Source: Pardosa pseudoannulata
Lineage: Eukaryota > Arthropoda > Arachnida > Araneae > Lycosidae
Direction: 5' to 3'
DNA: 64,000 nucleotides
Assembly: GCA_032207245.1 (NCBI GenBank)
Contig: CM063508.1
Location: 87,310,652 to 87,374,651, forward strand
Both the position numbers and the translations under genes were made by a program. The number at the start of each line of letters is the position of its first letter. Positions within the stretch are counted from its first letter, which is position 1. The notes below the pieces were generated by a model. That model saw only the letters and a list, made by a program, of their open reading frames with translations, was not told the origin of the DNA and did no database searches. This document shows, piece after piece, positions 50,533 to 63,520 of this stretch.

Positions 50533-50960
50533 TTTAAACAAAATACTCACTAAATGTTCTTTCTCCGAAAAAAATATTTTTAATTACATAATTTCTTAGC
50601 CGATTCTATATGGCAACACTGATAAGAAGCGTTTTCAAACTTTCTTGAATCTTATCATTACGTTACTTTATCAGACACTTAATGTGTTAATGTGTGTGAT
50701 TTAATAAACATATAGAAAAACAAAAAAGCATTTAAAGGAAAGCTTTTGATTTGTTTTTCAAAAAAGGAAACAAAAGCTTTTTTTGTAAGCATTTAAACAA
50801 AATACTCACTAAATGTTCTTCGGAAAGAAGTGCTTTTTTAATTCATAATTCCTTAGCCAATCTATACGGCAACATTTATAAGAAAAGTATTCAATATTTC
50901 GTGAATCATTTTATTCATCTACTCTTATAGTTTATTAGGCACTTAATATGCTAAATGTTA
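50533..50960 (+). repeat. 258-bp tandem duplication, two diverged copies
   Basis: 'acaaaatactcactaaatgt' occurs at 50,539 and 50,797. In both copies it is followed by a 'taatt...cttagcc' segment and 'ggcaaca'. Confidence 0.85.
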
Positions 50961-52915
50961 AATAACAATATAGAAAAATAAAAAAAAATACTTGGAAATT
51001 TTAAAAAAGGAGATATTGTATAAAGTTAAATCCGTTAAAGAAGTAAATAAAGAAAAAAAAGTTTTTTTTCTATTCTAGTGCCTTTTAAGTGTTATGCATT
51101 GTGTTTCTCTCTAAAAACTAAGTTTCAATGCTAATGTAAGTTTCATTGATGGACAACAGATACAACTCCAAAGTCAGAAATTCGTTGGACTTTCTATTTT
51201 ACTCAGATTGGGATCTTACTTTCCACTACCGATAATAAAATAGGCGGACTGGTGGAATATAATAAAATTTAGTGTTACTCATTAACCTGGTTATAATTTA
51301 TAACCAAAACTGGTCTACGTTAAAATACAGTCAATTTATGAACACCACGTTTATACATCATAACCTTGTCATGTCAACGATTTTAAGTATTTAATATTTC
51401 AATATACAATATTTCAATATCCATCTGTTGCACTAATAGAGATATAATGAAAAAACCCTTACTTTTTACTAAATTTACGACTGGCTAAAAACACAAAATT
51501 TAAAGCGTTTAATATTAAGTTGCTGCCAAGTCTGTCTTAATACTTCTTTTCTCTTTCAACCAGCTCAATACTTTAAGACTATAAAATCTATTATTAATCT
51601 TCACTGTGTACTTATTCTCATAATGGAAATGTATGATTAAAACCGTTTATGTAATAAATTCTCACAAACTTTAGTATGCTTACCGTCCGAACATTTAACA
51701 ACAAACTGAATGAGTTGCCTGATAGAATTTTCATTTTTAATGGTTAATATGTTAAATATCTTAATGATGATTTCAGTTTAAATTTACAGTAATGAAAGCC
51801 ATCTTTTAATCTCTCTACTGTTTACTAGACTATACTAGCTTTATGCTTACACGTTTTCTATGTTACACTAAATATTAGATCTAATATATCTATTAGTATC
51901 TAGTATCTGTATAAAATTATAATACTATATTGTTTACATTTTTACTTATTTCACAAAAAATGTTAATGTTAAATTTCGTAGTCTTTTATGTATTTAAAAA
52001 AAGGGTTTTAGGTTAGAAAAAAACCTAATGCAATTTATTGCATACAGAATCAATAAAAAAAACTAAACCCCTTAAAAAAATATTCTTCAAAATTTTGCTT
52101 TAATAATAATTTAAGTGCAAGTGAAAATTACACAATTTTGTAAAATAACCATTTTTTTCGGCAAAGTATGTTTACCATTGATAAACTGAAATTTTTTTTT
52201 AAATATTGTTAAGTAATTGATTCATATAAGATTTGTAGTATGTAATAAAACTAAGTACTTTATAGATAACTGAATTTCTTACTTCCATTATAAGGTATTC
52301 TCGCTTATTATATAAAAATGCAGACAAAGAAATTCACTGGATAACGTTTTTTTTTATTTTATTGCTTTTTATTTTTTATCAGTCAAAACATACGTGACTA
52401 TAATCTTTTATTCTCTACCCCACACTAAGACTCAAATAAAATAAATATACAAATCAAATTAAGTACTCAGCGCTGGTCCCTGATGCATTAAGATATGAGT
52501 TAATCCGTTTACTGTGAAAAAATTGTGATAAGTAAACAGTAAAGAATATTTATTTTAAAACGTTACAGTTCATTCCTACAGAAACAAAGATTCTTTTAAA
52601 CAAAGGAATTCTTAGTGTATACAAGCGAACAAATATTGAAGTATAAAATTTTGCATAAAGTTTATATAGTTTATTGTCTTTGCTACAGAACTAGCTTAGA
52701 TATGTTACTAGACACAGCATATTTTAATATTGAAGTTACATTCTGTTTCTTTGTTTTTACTGATTGTTATAGATGTGATGATTAGTTTACACTTTACGAT
52801 TTGTTTGTAACTATATATGTCGTTTCTTTGTCATATATATAAATTAAAGTATTCATAAAAGTTCATAAAAATCTCAGCTATTTCGACACTACATTATTAC
52901 TTACAAAATTTGCTA
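50961..52915. other. AT-rich DNA, about 2 kb, without recognisable features
   Basis: No ORF above background and no element or repeat was recognised. Confidence 0.45.
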
Positions 52916-52921
52916 GTTCAT

Positions 52922-53232
<311 letters not shown>

Positions 53233-53384
53233 GAGAAATATATCTTCACTTTAATAAATATTTCAAATATATATTTAACATAAATACTCTAACAAAAAAT
53301 ATAATCTATTTATACAATCATTTTAAATACATAAAATATATAACATAATTTTATTTCATTCTGTACTTAAAAAATAACATTCAA

Positions 53385-54310
53385 CGTACTATATCGTCAT
53401 CATTTCGTGCAATTTCGTGTATTACTATATGGACATTTAACACGAAAGGAGCAAAGAATACATAAAAATATGAATATTTGCTATTCATTTCCAGTATAAA
53501 TTTAAATACTGTAGAAATTTGTAATTTATTTTGCATATGTCATATTAAAAATTGAAATATTAATGAAGTCAAACTGATCCTTACATATGATAAGAAATTA
53601 CTAAAACTCTTTTCTCAATTAAATACTTTCTACGGAAATATTTAACAAACCAAGTTAGAATTTCATCACCGTAAATGGGAATACTTTTTTACATACTTTA
53701 AATTCCTGTACTTGCCCTGTTTGACCTTTTGAGAACTCCGCAAAAGTATTGGAAAGAATATTTTGTAATTATAAAGAGATATCTCGAAAAAAATTTTCTA
53801 AAGTGGAAAGAAATGAAGAAAATCCAATAGTATAGAAAAAAAAATCTTCGTGTTCAGAATACGGAGTCTCTTATTATCACACCCAAGGTGGTTTTATTTT
53901 TCTTTCCTAACTCTCTCCGCTATACGTAAATGCTTTATGAAGCAAATAAAAATTCTTTTGTCATGGTACGAAATATCAGAACTTATAGAAGAGAGTCGAA
54001 TCAAACTTCTATTCTCAAACAAAAACACTTTTAAGATCAAGTTCCGTGAGTAATTCTAAAAAGAGTTTTTTCTCGGGAAGAGTTAAAATGAGCTGTTGCA
54101 AAACAGAACTATAACTTTATGCAATATATGAAATTAGATTATAAGGACAACATATTGCATTCTTAAGCATACAATAAGTAATTTACTAAACGTTAGATAT
54201 CCATAGGTTTCATTTAGTTGAATAACCATATTACAAATATAAGATGGGATTTAAGTTTCAAAATTGGTTGAGAAATGAGATTAACGTATTACATCTCTGA
54301 TATTCAGTAG
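53385..54310 (+). repeat. Duplicated segment of about 925 bp, copy 1
   Basis: It aligns with 55,235-56,162 at a constant offset of about 1,850 bp. The middle (53,600-54,110) is the best conserved. It contains a 67-codon ORF (53,850-54,053, starting MFRIRSLLLSHPRWFYFSF) that is also open in copy 2. Downstream 'gggaagagttaaaatgagct' and 'gcatacaataagtaatttac' are shared. Confidence 0.85.
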
Positions 54311-54655
54311 CATCCCAAAATATTGGATGGATTATGGAAAATTATAAACCAGAAAAGGAACAAAAATCAGTCTTAACGTTACAAGAAATGCAATGATACA
54401 AAAAAAGATGTAATATGACAGTTCAACTAAACTTCTATTAGATTTAAAGTATTAAAAAATTGAAATATTTCTATTAGTTTAAATACATAGGTATAGAGTG
54501 ATTGTTCTGTTATTAGTCTTATTGAAGATACTGAATAATGTGTCCAAATATAATCTAAAATAAGATAATTTGTTCTAAAAATACTGATATTCTACCAAGT
54601 TTTATGACATATACTGTATTTTAGGACATCTCTGGACAAGTTTGCGGAAAACAGT

Positions 54656-54838
54656 GCGATTCCTTCTCTCTCTCTCTCCTCTCTCTCTCTTTCTCTATCT
54701 CACTCACTCTCTCTCTCTCTCTCCTCTTTATCTCTCCTTCTTCTCTCTCTCTCTCTCTCTCCCTCTTCTCTCTCTCTGTCTCTCTCTTTGTCTCTCTTTT
54801 TTTTTCTCTCTCTCTCTAGATAGATAGATAGATAGATA
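54656..54838. repeat. (CT)n microsatellite with a short (GATA)n end
   Basis: An imperfect CT-rich tract followed by several GATA repeats (54,820-54,838). The Ser-Leu-rich ORF (54,642-54,827) and the Arg/Glu-rich antisense ORF are artefacts. Confidence 0.97.
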
Positions 54839-54886
54839 TAGCTTTGAAAATATCGTTTCAAATATATGTGCAGAGATAGATATCTT

Positions 54887-55096
54887 CAACTCTGATAGGC
54901 CGAACGATGACCGATTGGTTAGGGTGCTGGCCTTCGGTACCGGAGTTCGTGGGTTCGAATCCCACATTGGCATGGATGTTCGTAGCCGTTCGGAATCGGC
55001 TTTAAGCTGTAGGTCCCGGTCTCATTAGCCCTCGTGTTGCAAAAAGTAGACCGTAGCACTCCAAATCAAAACCAAATTCAAAACCAACTCTGATAG
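54887..55096. repeat. 12-bp target-site duplication flanking SINE A4
   Basis: CAACTCTGATAG occurs at 54,887-54,898 and 55,085-55,096, identical on both sides. Confidence 0.92.
54899..55084 (+). mobile_element. SINE family A, intact copy A4
   Basis: About 186 bp. The head is 'gccgaacgatgaccgattgg' with B box 'gtgggttcgaatcccac'. The body is 'gttcgtagccgttcggaat', 'ctttaagctgtaggtcccgg' and 'ccctcgtgttgcaaaaagta'. The tail is 'ccaaatcaaaaccaaattca', a degenerate (CAAA)n-like end. It is nearly identical to A3. The perfect target duplication supports recent retrotransposition by a LINE machinery supplied elsewhere. Confidence 0.92.
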
Positions 55097-55234
55097 TGAT
55101 AGTTATACATTCACAGAATACTTAACAAAATACTCTAGTAAACAATTCACTCTATTGGGTAATGCATTTAAAATGCTAGTAAAAATAATAACTTGGTTTT
55201 AATGAATTAAATATTTAGAAAAATTAAAGCAAGT

Positions 55235-56162
55235 TTCTATATCATCATCCTTTCGTACACTTTCCTGTATTACTATGTGAGGAATTTAAAACAAAGAATT
55301 AAAGAAAACCCCCAAAATGTGTGTTTGATATTCCTTGTCAGGATAAATTTAATTTACCCATAGAAATTTGTAATTTATTTTGTAATATATCAGAGTAAAA
55401 ATTGAACTATAAAATAAATCAAACCAATCCATACATGTGTGCAGGAATTATTAAAACTATTTTCTCAATTAAATACTTTCTACGGAAATATTTAACAACC
55501 CGAGTTCAAATTTCATCACCGCAAACGGGAATAGTTTTTTGCATACTTTAAATTCCTGTAGTTGCCCTATTTGACCTTTTGAGAACTTCGCAAAAGTATT
55601 GGAAGGAATATTTTGTAATTATAAAGAGATAACTTGAAAAAAATGTTCTAAAGTGGAAAGAAATGAAGAAAATCCAATAGTATGGAAAAAACAATCTTCG
55701 TGTTCAGAATACGGAGTCTCATATTATCACACCCAAGGTGGTTTTATTTTTCTTTCCTAACTTTCTCCGCTATAAGTAAATGCTTTATGAAGCAGATAAA
55801 AATTCTTTTGTCATGGTACGAGATATCAGAACTTATAGAAGAGAGTCGAATCAAACTTCTATTCTCAAACAAAAACACTTTTAAGATCAAGTTCTATCTG
55901 TAATTTCAAAAAGAGTTTTTTTCTCGGGAAGAGTTAAAATGAGCTGTTGCAAAACATAACTGAAACTTTATGCAATCTATGAAATTATATTATAATGTCC
56001 GCATATTACATTCTTAAGCATACAATAAGTAATTTACTAAGTGTTAGATATCTATAGGTTTCATTTGTTAGGATAACTGTATTAAAAATATTAGATGGGA
56101 TATAATTTTCATTACTGCTTGAGAAATGAGATAAATATATTAGATCGCTTATATTCAGAGTG
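55235..56162 (+). repeat. Duplicated segment of about 925 bp, copy 2
   Basis: The direct-orientation counterpart of 53,385-54,310. Its ORF (55,682-55,903, 73 codons) has a different start and a changed last few residues. Within the shared part the substitutions seen are mostly amino-acid-changing, so the shared frame reflects common descent rather than selection. Confidence 0.85.
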
Positions 56163-56164
56163 TA

Positions 56165-57005
56165 TACCAATGCAATGTGAAGCCACGAGTTCTTCACATA
56201 ATTTTCATATTTTTACTTGCATATTTGATTTAAATTCATATATCATGATATTTATATTAGTGATAAGAAATATTAAATTTTTCACACTAGTTACTAATGA
56301 GATTTTTGTATGCTCGTATTTAAACGGATGGCTAAGTTAGGAAAACAAGGATGAACAATTTGAACAAAGGTCTGTACAAATATGAAAAAATTTAACTAAG
56401 TATAGTATTTTCAAAATATAACTACATTAAAAATAATCATAAAGATACAAAATCCGATACTGTGTAATTTCAGAGAAAGCACTGCTCATTATTCAACCCA
56501 GTAGAATCAAAATTAGCATGAGGATAAAAATAAGATAAACATAACAGTTCGTACAATATCAAAACTGTTGTGTTCGTAAGAAAAATAATGTTGATTCCAT
56601 GAATTTATTCTGAGGACCATTTTCATGTTTAACTGTGCCTTTGTGATACCTCAAACATCCTCGAGAGTCGTGATTCTGACACATAGAATAACACAGACAA
56701 AAAATTTTCCTCGTACATATGATAATGTCTGTAAGATATGCTGATAACGATTTACAAAGAAATATTTTGAAACACCTGAGAAGAAAAATCCAAATTTTCG
56801 TTGTTACATCAAGGCAAGGAATGCTGGTAGTTGTCTAACGTGAAAAATGAATTTTAAAAATGCAAATTCGAAAAAAGTAATTTATTATTAGTATTGAAAA
56901 CATAAAAATAAATATATTAGCTCAAATATGATAGATAATGTGTGTTTAAAAGAAGAAAGCATGTAATACAATTTATTGAAGTAACTTAAAAATAAGTGAA
57001 AAAAT
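56165..57005. other. AT-rich DNA without recognisable features
   Basis: Short overlapping ORFs near 56,006-56,340 lack motifs. Nothing else was recognised. Confidence 0.4.
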
Positions 57006-57009
57006 ACAG

Positions 57010-57610
57010 TATTAATATAAAACTTATTGCTCAATATCGGGCAATGAAATAAATTGTGTGTTGTCAAAAGAGAAAGCAGTGGTTACATTACCAACCTGTT
57101 GATGAATGGTAACCTTAACTGGGGAATGTTGATACATGCTATCTTTTGCTATTGAATTATAAATAGTCTTTATTACTCAATATCCCTCAATGATGATCTG
57201 TCGTGTTGTCAAAAAGAAGAAAGCTGGTTCGAGAGGGTACAACCTGTTGATTGAATGGAATTAAAAATGAAAAAACATGCTATCTTTTGGCTATTGAATT
57301 ATAAATTAGTGTCTTAAGCAAACCCTGGCAATGATGATAATTGTGTGTTGTCAAAAAGAAGAAATTATTATTGTTACAACCTTTGATTGAATGGTAACCT
57401 TAAAAAAGGGGGTGAAAACAGTATTTTTGGCTATTGAATTATAAATTAGTTTTCTTATTAGCTCACTATCCCAGGGCACTGATAGATAATTGTGTGTTGT
57501 CAAAGTGAAGAAAGCAGTGGTTCGAGAGGGTACAACTTGTTGAATGGTGAACTTAAAACTGGGGAAGGGGAAGAAAATATAACTTTTGGCTATTGAATTG
57601 GAAAATAATG
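57010..57610 (+). repeat. Tandem array of about 145-bp units, four copies
   Basis: 'tgtgttgtcaaaa' or a variant recurs near 57,056, 57,199, 57,342 and 57,490. It is followed by 'tacaac...ttgaatgg' and preceded by 'ggctattgaattataaat'. Indels are frequent. ORFs across it are not genes. Confidence 0.85.
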
Positions 57611-57809
57611 ACATGTGAAATTTCAGTGTTTGAGTCTATAAGAGTTAAATTAAAGTTAGCTACAAATTTTAAATACGTAAATAATAATATTAATAGTAAT
57701 TGTTTATGTGATATCCACTACTTGTCGTTATGCTCGCATATAACGAATATAGATTTTGAGGGATTTTCGTCAGAGGACTTGCTTTTATTATTCCACTAAC
57801 TAAATAGAA

Positions 57810-58800
57810 CTTAGATTAAATAAATAATTGATAATCATAAAATTGTTTACATTACAAGCCGAGCATTCATGTTCACATACAAACAAAATTCAAATTCATG
57901 TAGTTTTAGTCGGTGGGTTAACATTCATTGTTTATATCAATAGAACTAAAACTAGAGTTAACTAAGGAGTTATAAATAAATCAATATTAGTATTTGTTTT
58001 CTCGATATTCATTAATTTGTCGCTATGTTGTTATATGAACGAATGTGGTTTGCCTGTTATTTTAGTCGTGATCATACGTCCGTTGTATAACTCATTAGAA
58101 CAGTTATTGAGGTTAGTAACATAGTTAGAAATAAGTTAATGAAAATCATTTAATTGTTTGCATGGTGTCCACTAAGTGTCGAATATTTAAGATGGTATAT
58201 GATCAAAGGTCGATTTCGTGTTATTTTATACAAGAACTAAATGACAAAATTGCAAATAATAGCAAATACTCGAATATTTGATAGAAATTTTATATTTCTT
58301 TTTGCCAAACGAAAAAAGAAAAATCGTTACTTTAAAAGAGAACATTCTGAAAGTATATTTTAGTCATTCTTAAAATAGACTTATTAAAGGTTTTTAATAG
58401 GTGATTAATATGTTAATATAAAATGTTTTCTTGTACATGCAGTAAAATATTTTCAATGTTTTTAGGTTTTGATATTTCTGTGTTATAAAAAGACTCATTG
58501 TAAATAAAAGTTTTAATTTATGTTGTGTTATGTTTACAGAATTTAGTCAGGATCATACGTCATTTGCTTAACACAATAGATCAGAGATTGAGATTAGTAA
58601 CTGATTTAGAAATAAGTGAATGATAATCATTAAATTGTTTGTATGGTGTCCACAACGTGTCGAAGGTCTATTTCGTGTTAATTTCGACAAGAACCATGTG
58701 TCCATTTTTCAAATTGATAGACCTAACCCTAAAGTAAGTAACATAGTTATAAATAAGTAAATTATAAACAGTAAGCTATTTGTTCTTGTTCACTTTATGC
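57810..58800 (+). repeat. Diverged repeats around 'ggtgtccac', three copies
   Basis: 'ggatcatacgtc' or 'gtgatcatacgtc' and, downstream, 'aatcatttaattgtttgcat' with 'ggtgtccac' recur at 58,068 and 58,550. A weaker copy lies near 57,828. Spacing is uneven (about 310 and 480 bp). Confidence 0.6.
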
Positions 58801-58969
58801 CAATTATTTATGGTCATATAAATGAATGCTAATTTTGTGTCATGATAATCTGAGGCGGGATTTTTAATGTTTAACACAACTGGGTATGTCCGAATAATAC
58901 CAGTAAAAACAAAATGGCAGAAAATATTTTATGTTAGCTATATTTGGATAATATAATCTTAAAATCTAA

Positions 58970-59660
58970 GTACAGTTCACGATTCTGCAAAAAATACTAG
59001 GTTTATTTTCAATTTTAGAAAAAAACTACCGTGGTAGGAAATTAAAAAATTCTGAGTTTCGATTAAAAAATACACAAATCTTATCCATGTAACAAATTTC
59101 ACTAATAATTGCATACATATCATATATTTTTTAATCTATATTATTAAATTATTAATCGTATCTAATGGAACAGGATCTTCAATATAGAGAAGATAAATCA
59201 ATACAATTTTTTTTATTTTATTACGATTATGTTCAATGTTGAAAAAAGATATAAATAAATAACATCTTAGAATTAAAGATATTTTAAAAACTTTTTCAAT
59301 ATCTAAACTATGTACAATTCAATATTCTGCAGAAAATACTAGTTTTGTTTTTCAATTTTAGAAATATATAAGTGAACTGAGGTAGTAAATTAAAAAATTC
59401 TGAGTTTCAATTAAAAAAAATACATAAATCTATTTCATGAAAAATATTTTACTAATATTTTTATACATATCATATGTTTTTTAATCAACATTATTAAATT
59501 ATTAATCGTATCTAATGGAAAAGGATTTTCAATAAAGTGAAGAGAAATCAATACAATATTTTATTTCACTACTATTATGTTCAATGTTGAAAAAAGTTAT
59601 AAATAAATAACCTCTTAGAATTAAAAATATTTTTAAAACTCTTTCAATAAATATAATAAA
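58970..59660 (+). repeat. 342-bp tandem duplication, two copies
   Basis: Copies start near 58,986 and 59,328. Shared blocks include 'aaattctgagtttc', 'catacatatcatat' and 'attattaatcgtatctaatg'. Confidence 0.88.
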
Positions 59661-59734
59661 AAAAATGTCCCAAGGAAAAAAATACGGATTGAAAAGATTG
59701 CATCAACAAGATGGCGGAAATATTTTTTTGCCAT

Positions 59735-61010
59735 GTCATATTTTATCCTTCAGCTTAAATGTCTTTATTCGTCAAAGTAGATCAGAGATTAAAAGTATAT
59801 TTATCTAGAAATCATTTTCTCGTTTTTTAAAAGATGCGCATAAAATTTTCTGAGAAGTTTGTATCAGTTATTATTTAATGACTAACAAGAGGATATTAAA
59901 AGTAATTTAATTTATTCTTTGAGAAATAAAGAATTATGTGTTATCATTTAATAATTCAGTTCACTTTACAATTTGAACTTTTCAATATGATGAATTATAT
60001 TTCAAACCCTTCTATTAAATTTGAACTTTTTATCAGTTATATGTCATATTTTATCATCTAAGTTAAGCTTATTTGTCAAATTAGATCAAATATTAAAATG
60101 TTTTTAAAATTTCTGTATTTTTTACTATTGAAATAATACATTTAAATAGACAAAATTATTTATTTAGTTTATTTTTTAGCACCTTCAAAATGTTATTAGT
60201 AATAAAATATATAAATTTTAAAAACAACCTATCAGTTATTGTATTTTACTATTTCAAATTATTTTGTATTGTTTCAGTTAATTTTTTTAATGAATTATAT
60301 GTATATTACTTTAGTGAAACTCAAAATTGAAACATCATTTTAGATTATACGATATATTTTATAGTTCAGATTATCCTATACTTGCTGAAGTAGCTCAAAT
60401 ATTAAAAGTATACTTTTCTAAAATTTCATTATTTTTACTTTCAAAAACATGGAATTGAAGTTTAATTCATAAAACATATTATTTAACCACAGACAAAATT
60501 TAATTTAAAGTTAATTAAGGTATTTTTAGGAAATAGAATATAAAATATTAGGTTTTATGATTTCAATTTTACTATCGAAATGAATTGCTTCTGTTTATCA
60601 AGATTGTTTCTATATTTGTTTAAATTTCATTTTAACTTCGAATATCCTTTATGATTGCGCCATTTTGTCATTCAGCTTACTTTTGTTTATTTGTAAAGTA
60701 GATCTATGTTAAGAAATATATATTCATAATCAGATATAATTTAATACATTAAATAATTCAGGTATCAACTTTTTTTTTTCTTTTTCAAATAGATCACACT
60801 CAAAGGTCAAATTCATAGGTCGTTTAAATGAATAATTTTAACCTTTTTAATTAATGAGTTAAATTTCCATAACTGTCTTTTGTGCTATTTAAACACTAAA
60901 AACAATTCCAGTTAATAATATTTCATCATTCAGTTTAAATTAATTATTTTACCGGTGTAGATCAGATAGTAAATCTATATTTATCTATAATGTTTTTCCT
61001 TTTTAAAATC
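59735..61010 (+). repeat. Very diverged array of about 300-bp units, five copies
   Basis: A block like 'cattttatcattcagctta' followed by 'agtagatcaga' and 'attaaaagtatatttatcta' can be traced near 59,735, 60,045, 60,350, 60,660 and 60,925. Similarity is limited to these cores. Confidence 0.5.
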
Positions 61011-61880
61011 ATATATATGAAGTGATGTACAGAGATTGTATGTGTCATTACTTAGCATCGTTCTATTATTTAACAGAGTTAAATTTATTTAATAAAAACC
61101 ATTATGTGTTATTATGTTAATGATTCTATTTAATAAACTATATCTATACATGTATCTATCTTTCAGTTCTATTATGTTTATGATAACATGTTGTTCGAAT
61201 TCAGTAATACTTTACATTCTTATCAAAGTTCTGTATTTATCATTGAATTAAGATAGGCTCAAAATATAACTTTGATTTTTTATGCCAGAATTAATTTCTT
61301 TGAATCTCCCTAAATAACGTCAAAAGCTATTTTATACAGATTTCTTGCTGTGTTTTATTTTTATACTTGAAAATATCGCCATTCTTGAGTTGATTAAAGG
61401 TAAATGAGCATTTTTGCACTGCTGACACCTTGAGAATACTTCTATAATTGTTGAAATTTTAATTCGGAGATACAATTTTCAAACAACCGTAATAGAAGTG
61501 TAATGCAGAAATTGGTGGAGTATACACATGATAATGTGAAAAATGGAAGTCAGTAAAACTACTAAATAAATCCCGATAGTATTTTAAATTTTAATTTTTA
61601 AAGAAGTCACATGATTGTACATTAGAATAAATTGTTATAATTTAAGTAACGAAAAACAAGTAACTCATTTAAATCAGAGACAAAAGATATTTACAATTAA
61701 AAATTAAGAGTATTCTAGCTATAATACATATTCATAGAGGCAAAACACGATCACAGATAACTTCGGTGATAAATTTGATGATTGTGCTGATTGTTTTTCG
61801 AACAGTACTCAATTTCCAGGAAAAGCTGGAATTCATCTCATGGACAAAACAAAAATTATACTGGACTTGATCCAACTATC
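61010..61880. other. AT-rich DNA without recognisable features
   Basis: Nothing was recognised. Confidence 0.4.
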
Positions 61881-61889
61881 ATCAGCTTA

Positions 61890-62110
61890 ACAAAAGAATG
61901 TACCAATCGAGCACCGATCCGATCCCATATTACCCTCTAGGTTCCTCCCGGTGGTGGTCGGCAGATCGCAAGTATTAGGTCACACCACGCCGCTTGTCTC
62001 CCTTGAGGTGCCTAGAACTCAGCCTTCACATCGCAGATGAAATCTAAGGGCGAACGCAGCAGAGATGCGGTTGGAAAAGCGAATGAAGCAGCAACAAGGC
62101 CGGCTCGGAT
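61890..62110. other. GC-rich island of unknown origin
   Basis: About 220 bp of markedly GC-rich sequence ('ctcccggtggtggtcggcag', 'cacaccacgccgcttgtctc', 'aaggccggctcgg') with sharp edges into AT-rich DNA. No frame stays open for long on either strand in a way I recognise. No tRNA-like boxes were found. It could be the remains of a SINE, of an RNA gene or of a LINE. Confidence 0.4.
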
Positions 62111-62257
62111 GTATTACTTTTATCGAATTATATTAATTTCTGCCTTTTATATTTAAAAAATATTTATTATTTAAAGCAGAAAATTTGTATCACTCTTTAA
62201 TGTCAAAAAAAAAAATTGCTTCCAATACATGTGTTCATATAATTCATTATCTATTAA

Positions 62258-62844
62258 CCCTCCGAGTGGAACACACCGAGGGAAAAATGTCTCCAAAAAA
62301 TACGCTAAAGTTTTATTGTGTCAGTGACCAAAGTGTTCTATGATTTTTTACTTCACCCTTTGTCGACTAGATTGGAATACGGGAAACCCACCCTCTTTAT
62401 TGTCCCTTTACTTCCGGTTATAAATAGGTATATAAATAGACATTATAGACTGTTAATTTTTAATGCACATAAAGCTCGCCAAGTCTCGAAGATCATCCCC
62501 TAAGAAATAATGGATTCTAAAAGTACAAATAAAAATATTCTTTAAGAGAATGACTTATATTTTTTTACGAAAGTCATCCAAGCTATTTAAGTGGTGCAAT
62601 TAGAGATACACCTGTTAACGAAAACGAAATATTTCGAAATAGAGATTTACAAAGCCTAGAAAAGCTATCAGCGTCTGACAATCGACCTGACCCTCCTACC
62701 TCAAAATTCCATGGGGAAAACACTGGCAGAAATGTACATTACGTCTATTTTCGGAATGTTTTTGGAAGTCTAAAATTGTACGTGACAACCTCTTTGAAGC
62801 CATCATCGGTTTGGCGGAATTGTACGTGCGAACCGCTTATAGGG
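62258..62844. mobile_element. Candidate piggyBac-like non-autonomous element, 587 bp
   Basis: It is flanked by TTAA at 62,254-62,257 and 62,845-62,848. The left end reads ccctccgagtggaac inward and the right end ccctataagcggttcgcacg. On the right, 'cacgtacaatt' occurs twice as a subterminal direct repeat (in 62,816-62,829 and 62,774-62,785, read on the minus strand). A short frame starting at 62,510 (MDSKSTNKNIL, then a stop) and a later stretch (NENEIFRNRDLQSLEKLSAS) might be remnants of a transposase N-terminus, but neither is diagnostic. The minus ORF at 62,745-62,966 crosses the right end and is not called. Confidence 0.5.
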
Positions 62845-62849
62845 TTAAT

Positions 62850-63385
62850 TACTTGTTCATTTTTATAAGAGAAGTATAGTGAGCTATTCTGATAATAATC
62901 TCGTGGTCCGTACGTTTCAGCAAGTCCATGTATATTTTTCAGTAGCATGCATTCCTCTCCTTCCAATAAATAATAGAACTAAATATTGATTCGCTTGGTC
63001 TTTTTTATTTCTGCGAATATATGGAAATGATTTCAAATTTGGATTCTACTTTAACTGATTTTGCGTGTCAATTTTACCTCATCAATGTTGATAAATATCA
63101 CTTATAAAAGTTATTATGGACTTCACAGATTAAATTATGTATGATATTTTAATATATTTGAATATTACAAGTGTTCTATTTAGTGTCCAGTCTGACATCT
63201 AAAAAGTCAAAGAATGATGTTAATAAAGATGAAATATCTTCTTGGTAAGGAATTGTTGTCGTGCCACATGTCCACAACATAGATTGGGCTCTATACGTTG
63301 AGATAAACTTTAACATGAATTTGCATGTATTTTAAAATTTCAAGATGGTCATATTTTCTACTACAGTCAATCTCCTACATAATAA
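62850..63385. other. AT-rich DNA without recognisable features
   Basis: Nothing was recognised. Confidence 0.4.
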
Positions 63386-63520
63386 TCGCGTAAGTTATCT
63401 GTCTGTCTGTCATCGAATTTATGAAACCGTGCACCTGGAATAGATAGAAGTATCCATATTGAATTCTTGATGAGTTAGGGTTAGCAACCTTTGAAATCCA
63501 CCCCTTCACTCCATTTTTAG
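63386..63520. other. Possible fragment of an unidentified repeat with (TCTG)n
   Basis: It contains 'atctgtctgtctgtc' after 'taatcgcgtaagttat', then a moderately GC-rich stretch ('ttgaaatccaccccttcac'). Short (TCTG)n runs near an end occur in some Helitron-type repeats. No terminal hairpin or other diagnostic end was found. Confidence 0.2.

Noticed and set aside
54642..54973. Ser-Leu-rich plus ORF and Arg/Glu-rich minus ORF
   Set aside because: They are products of the (CT)n microsatellite and the adjacent SINE head.
63386..63520. Helitron end
   Set aside because: Only a (TCTG)n run and general resemblance. No 3' hairpin plus CTRR end or Rep/helicase sequence was found, so it is left as an unassigned fragment.
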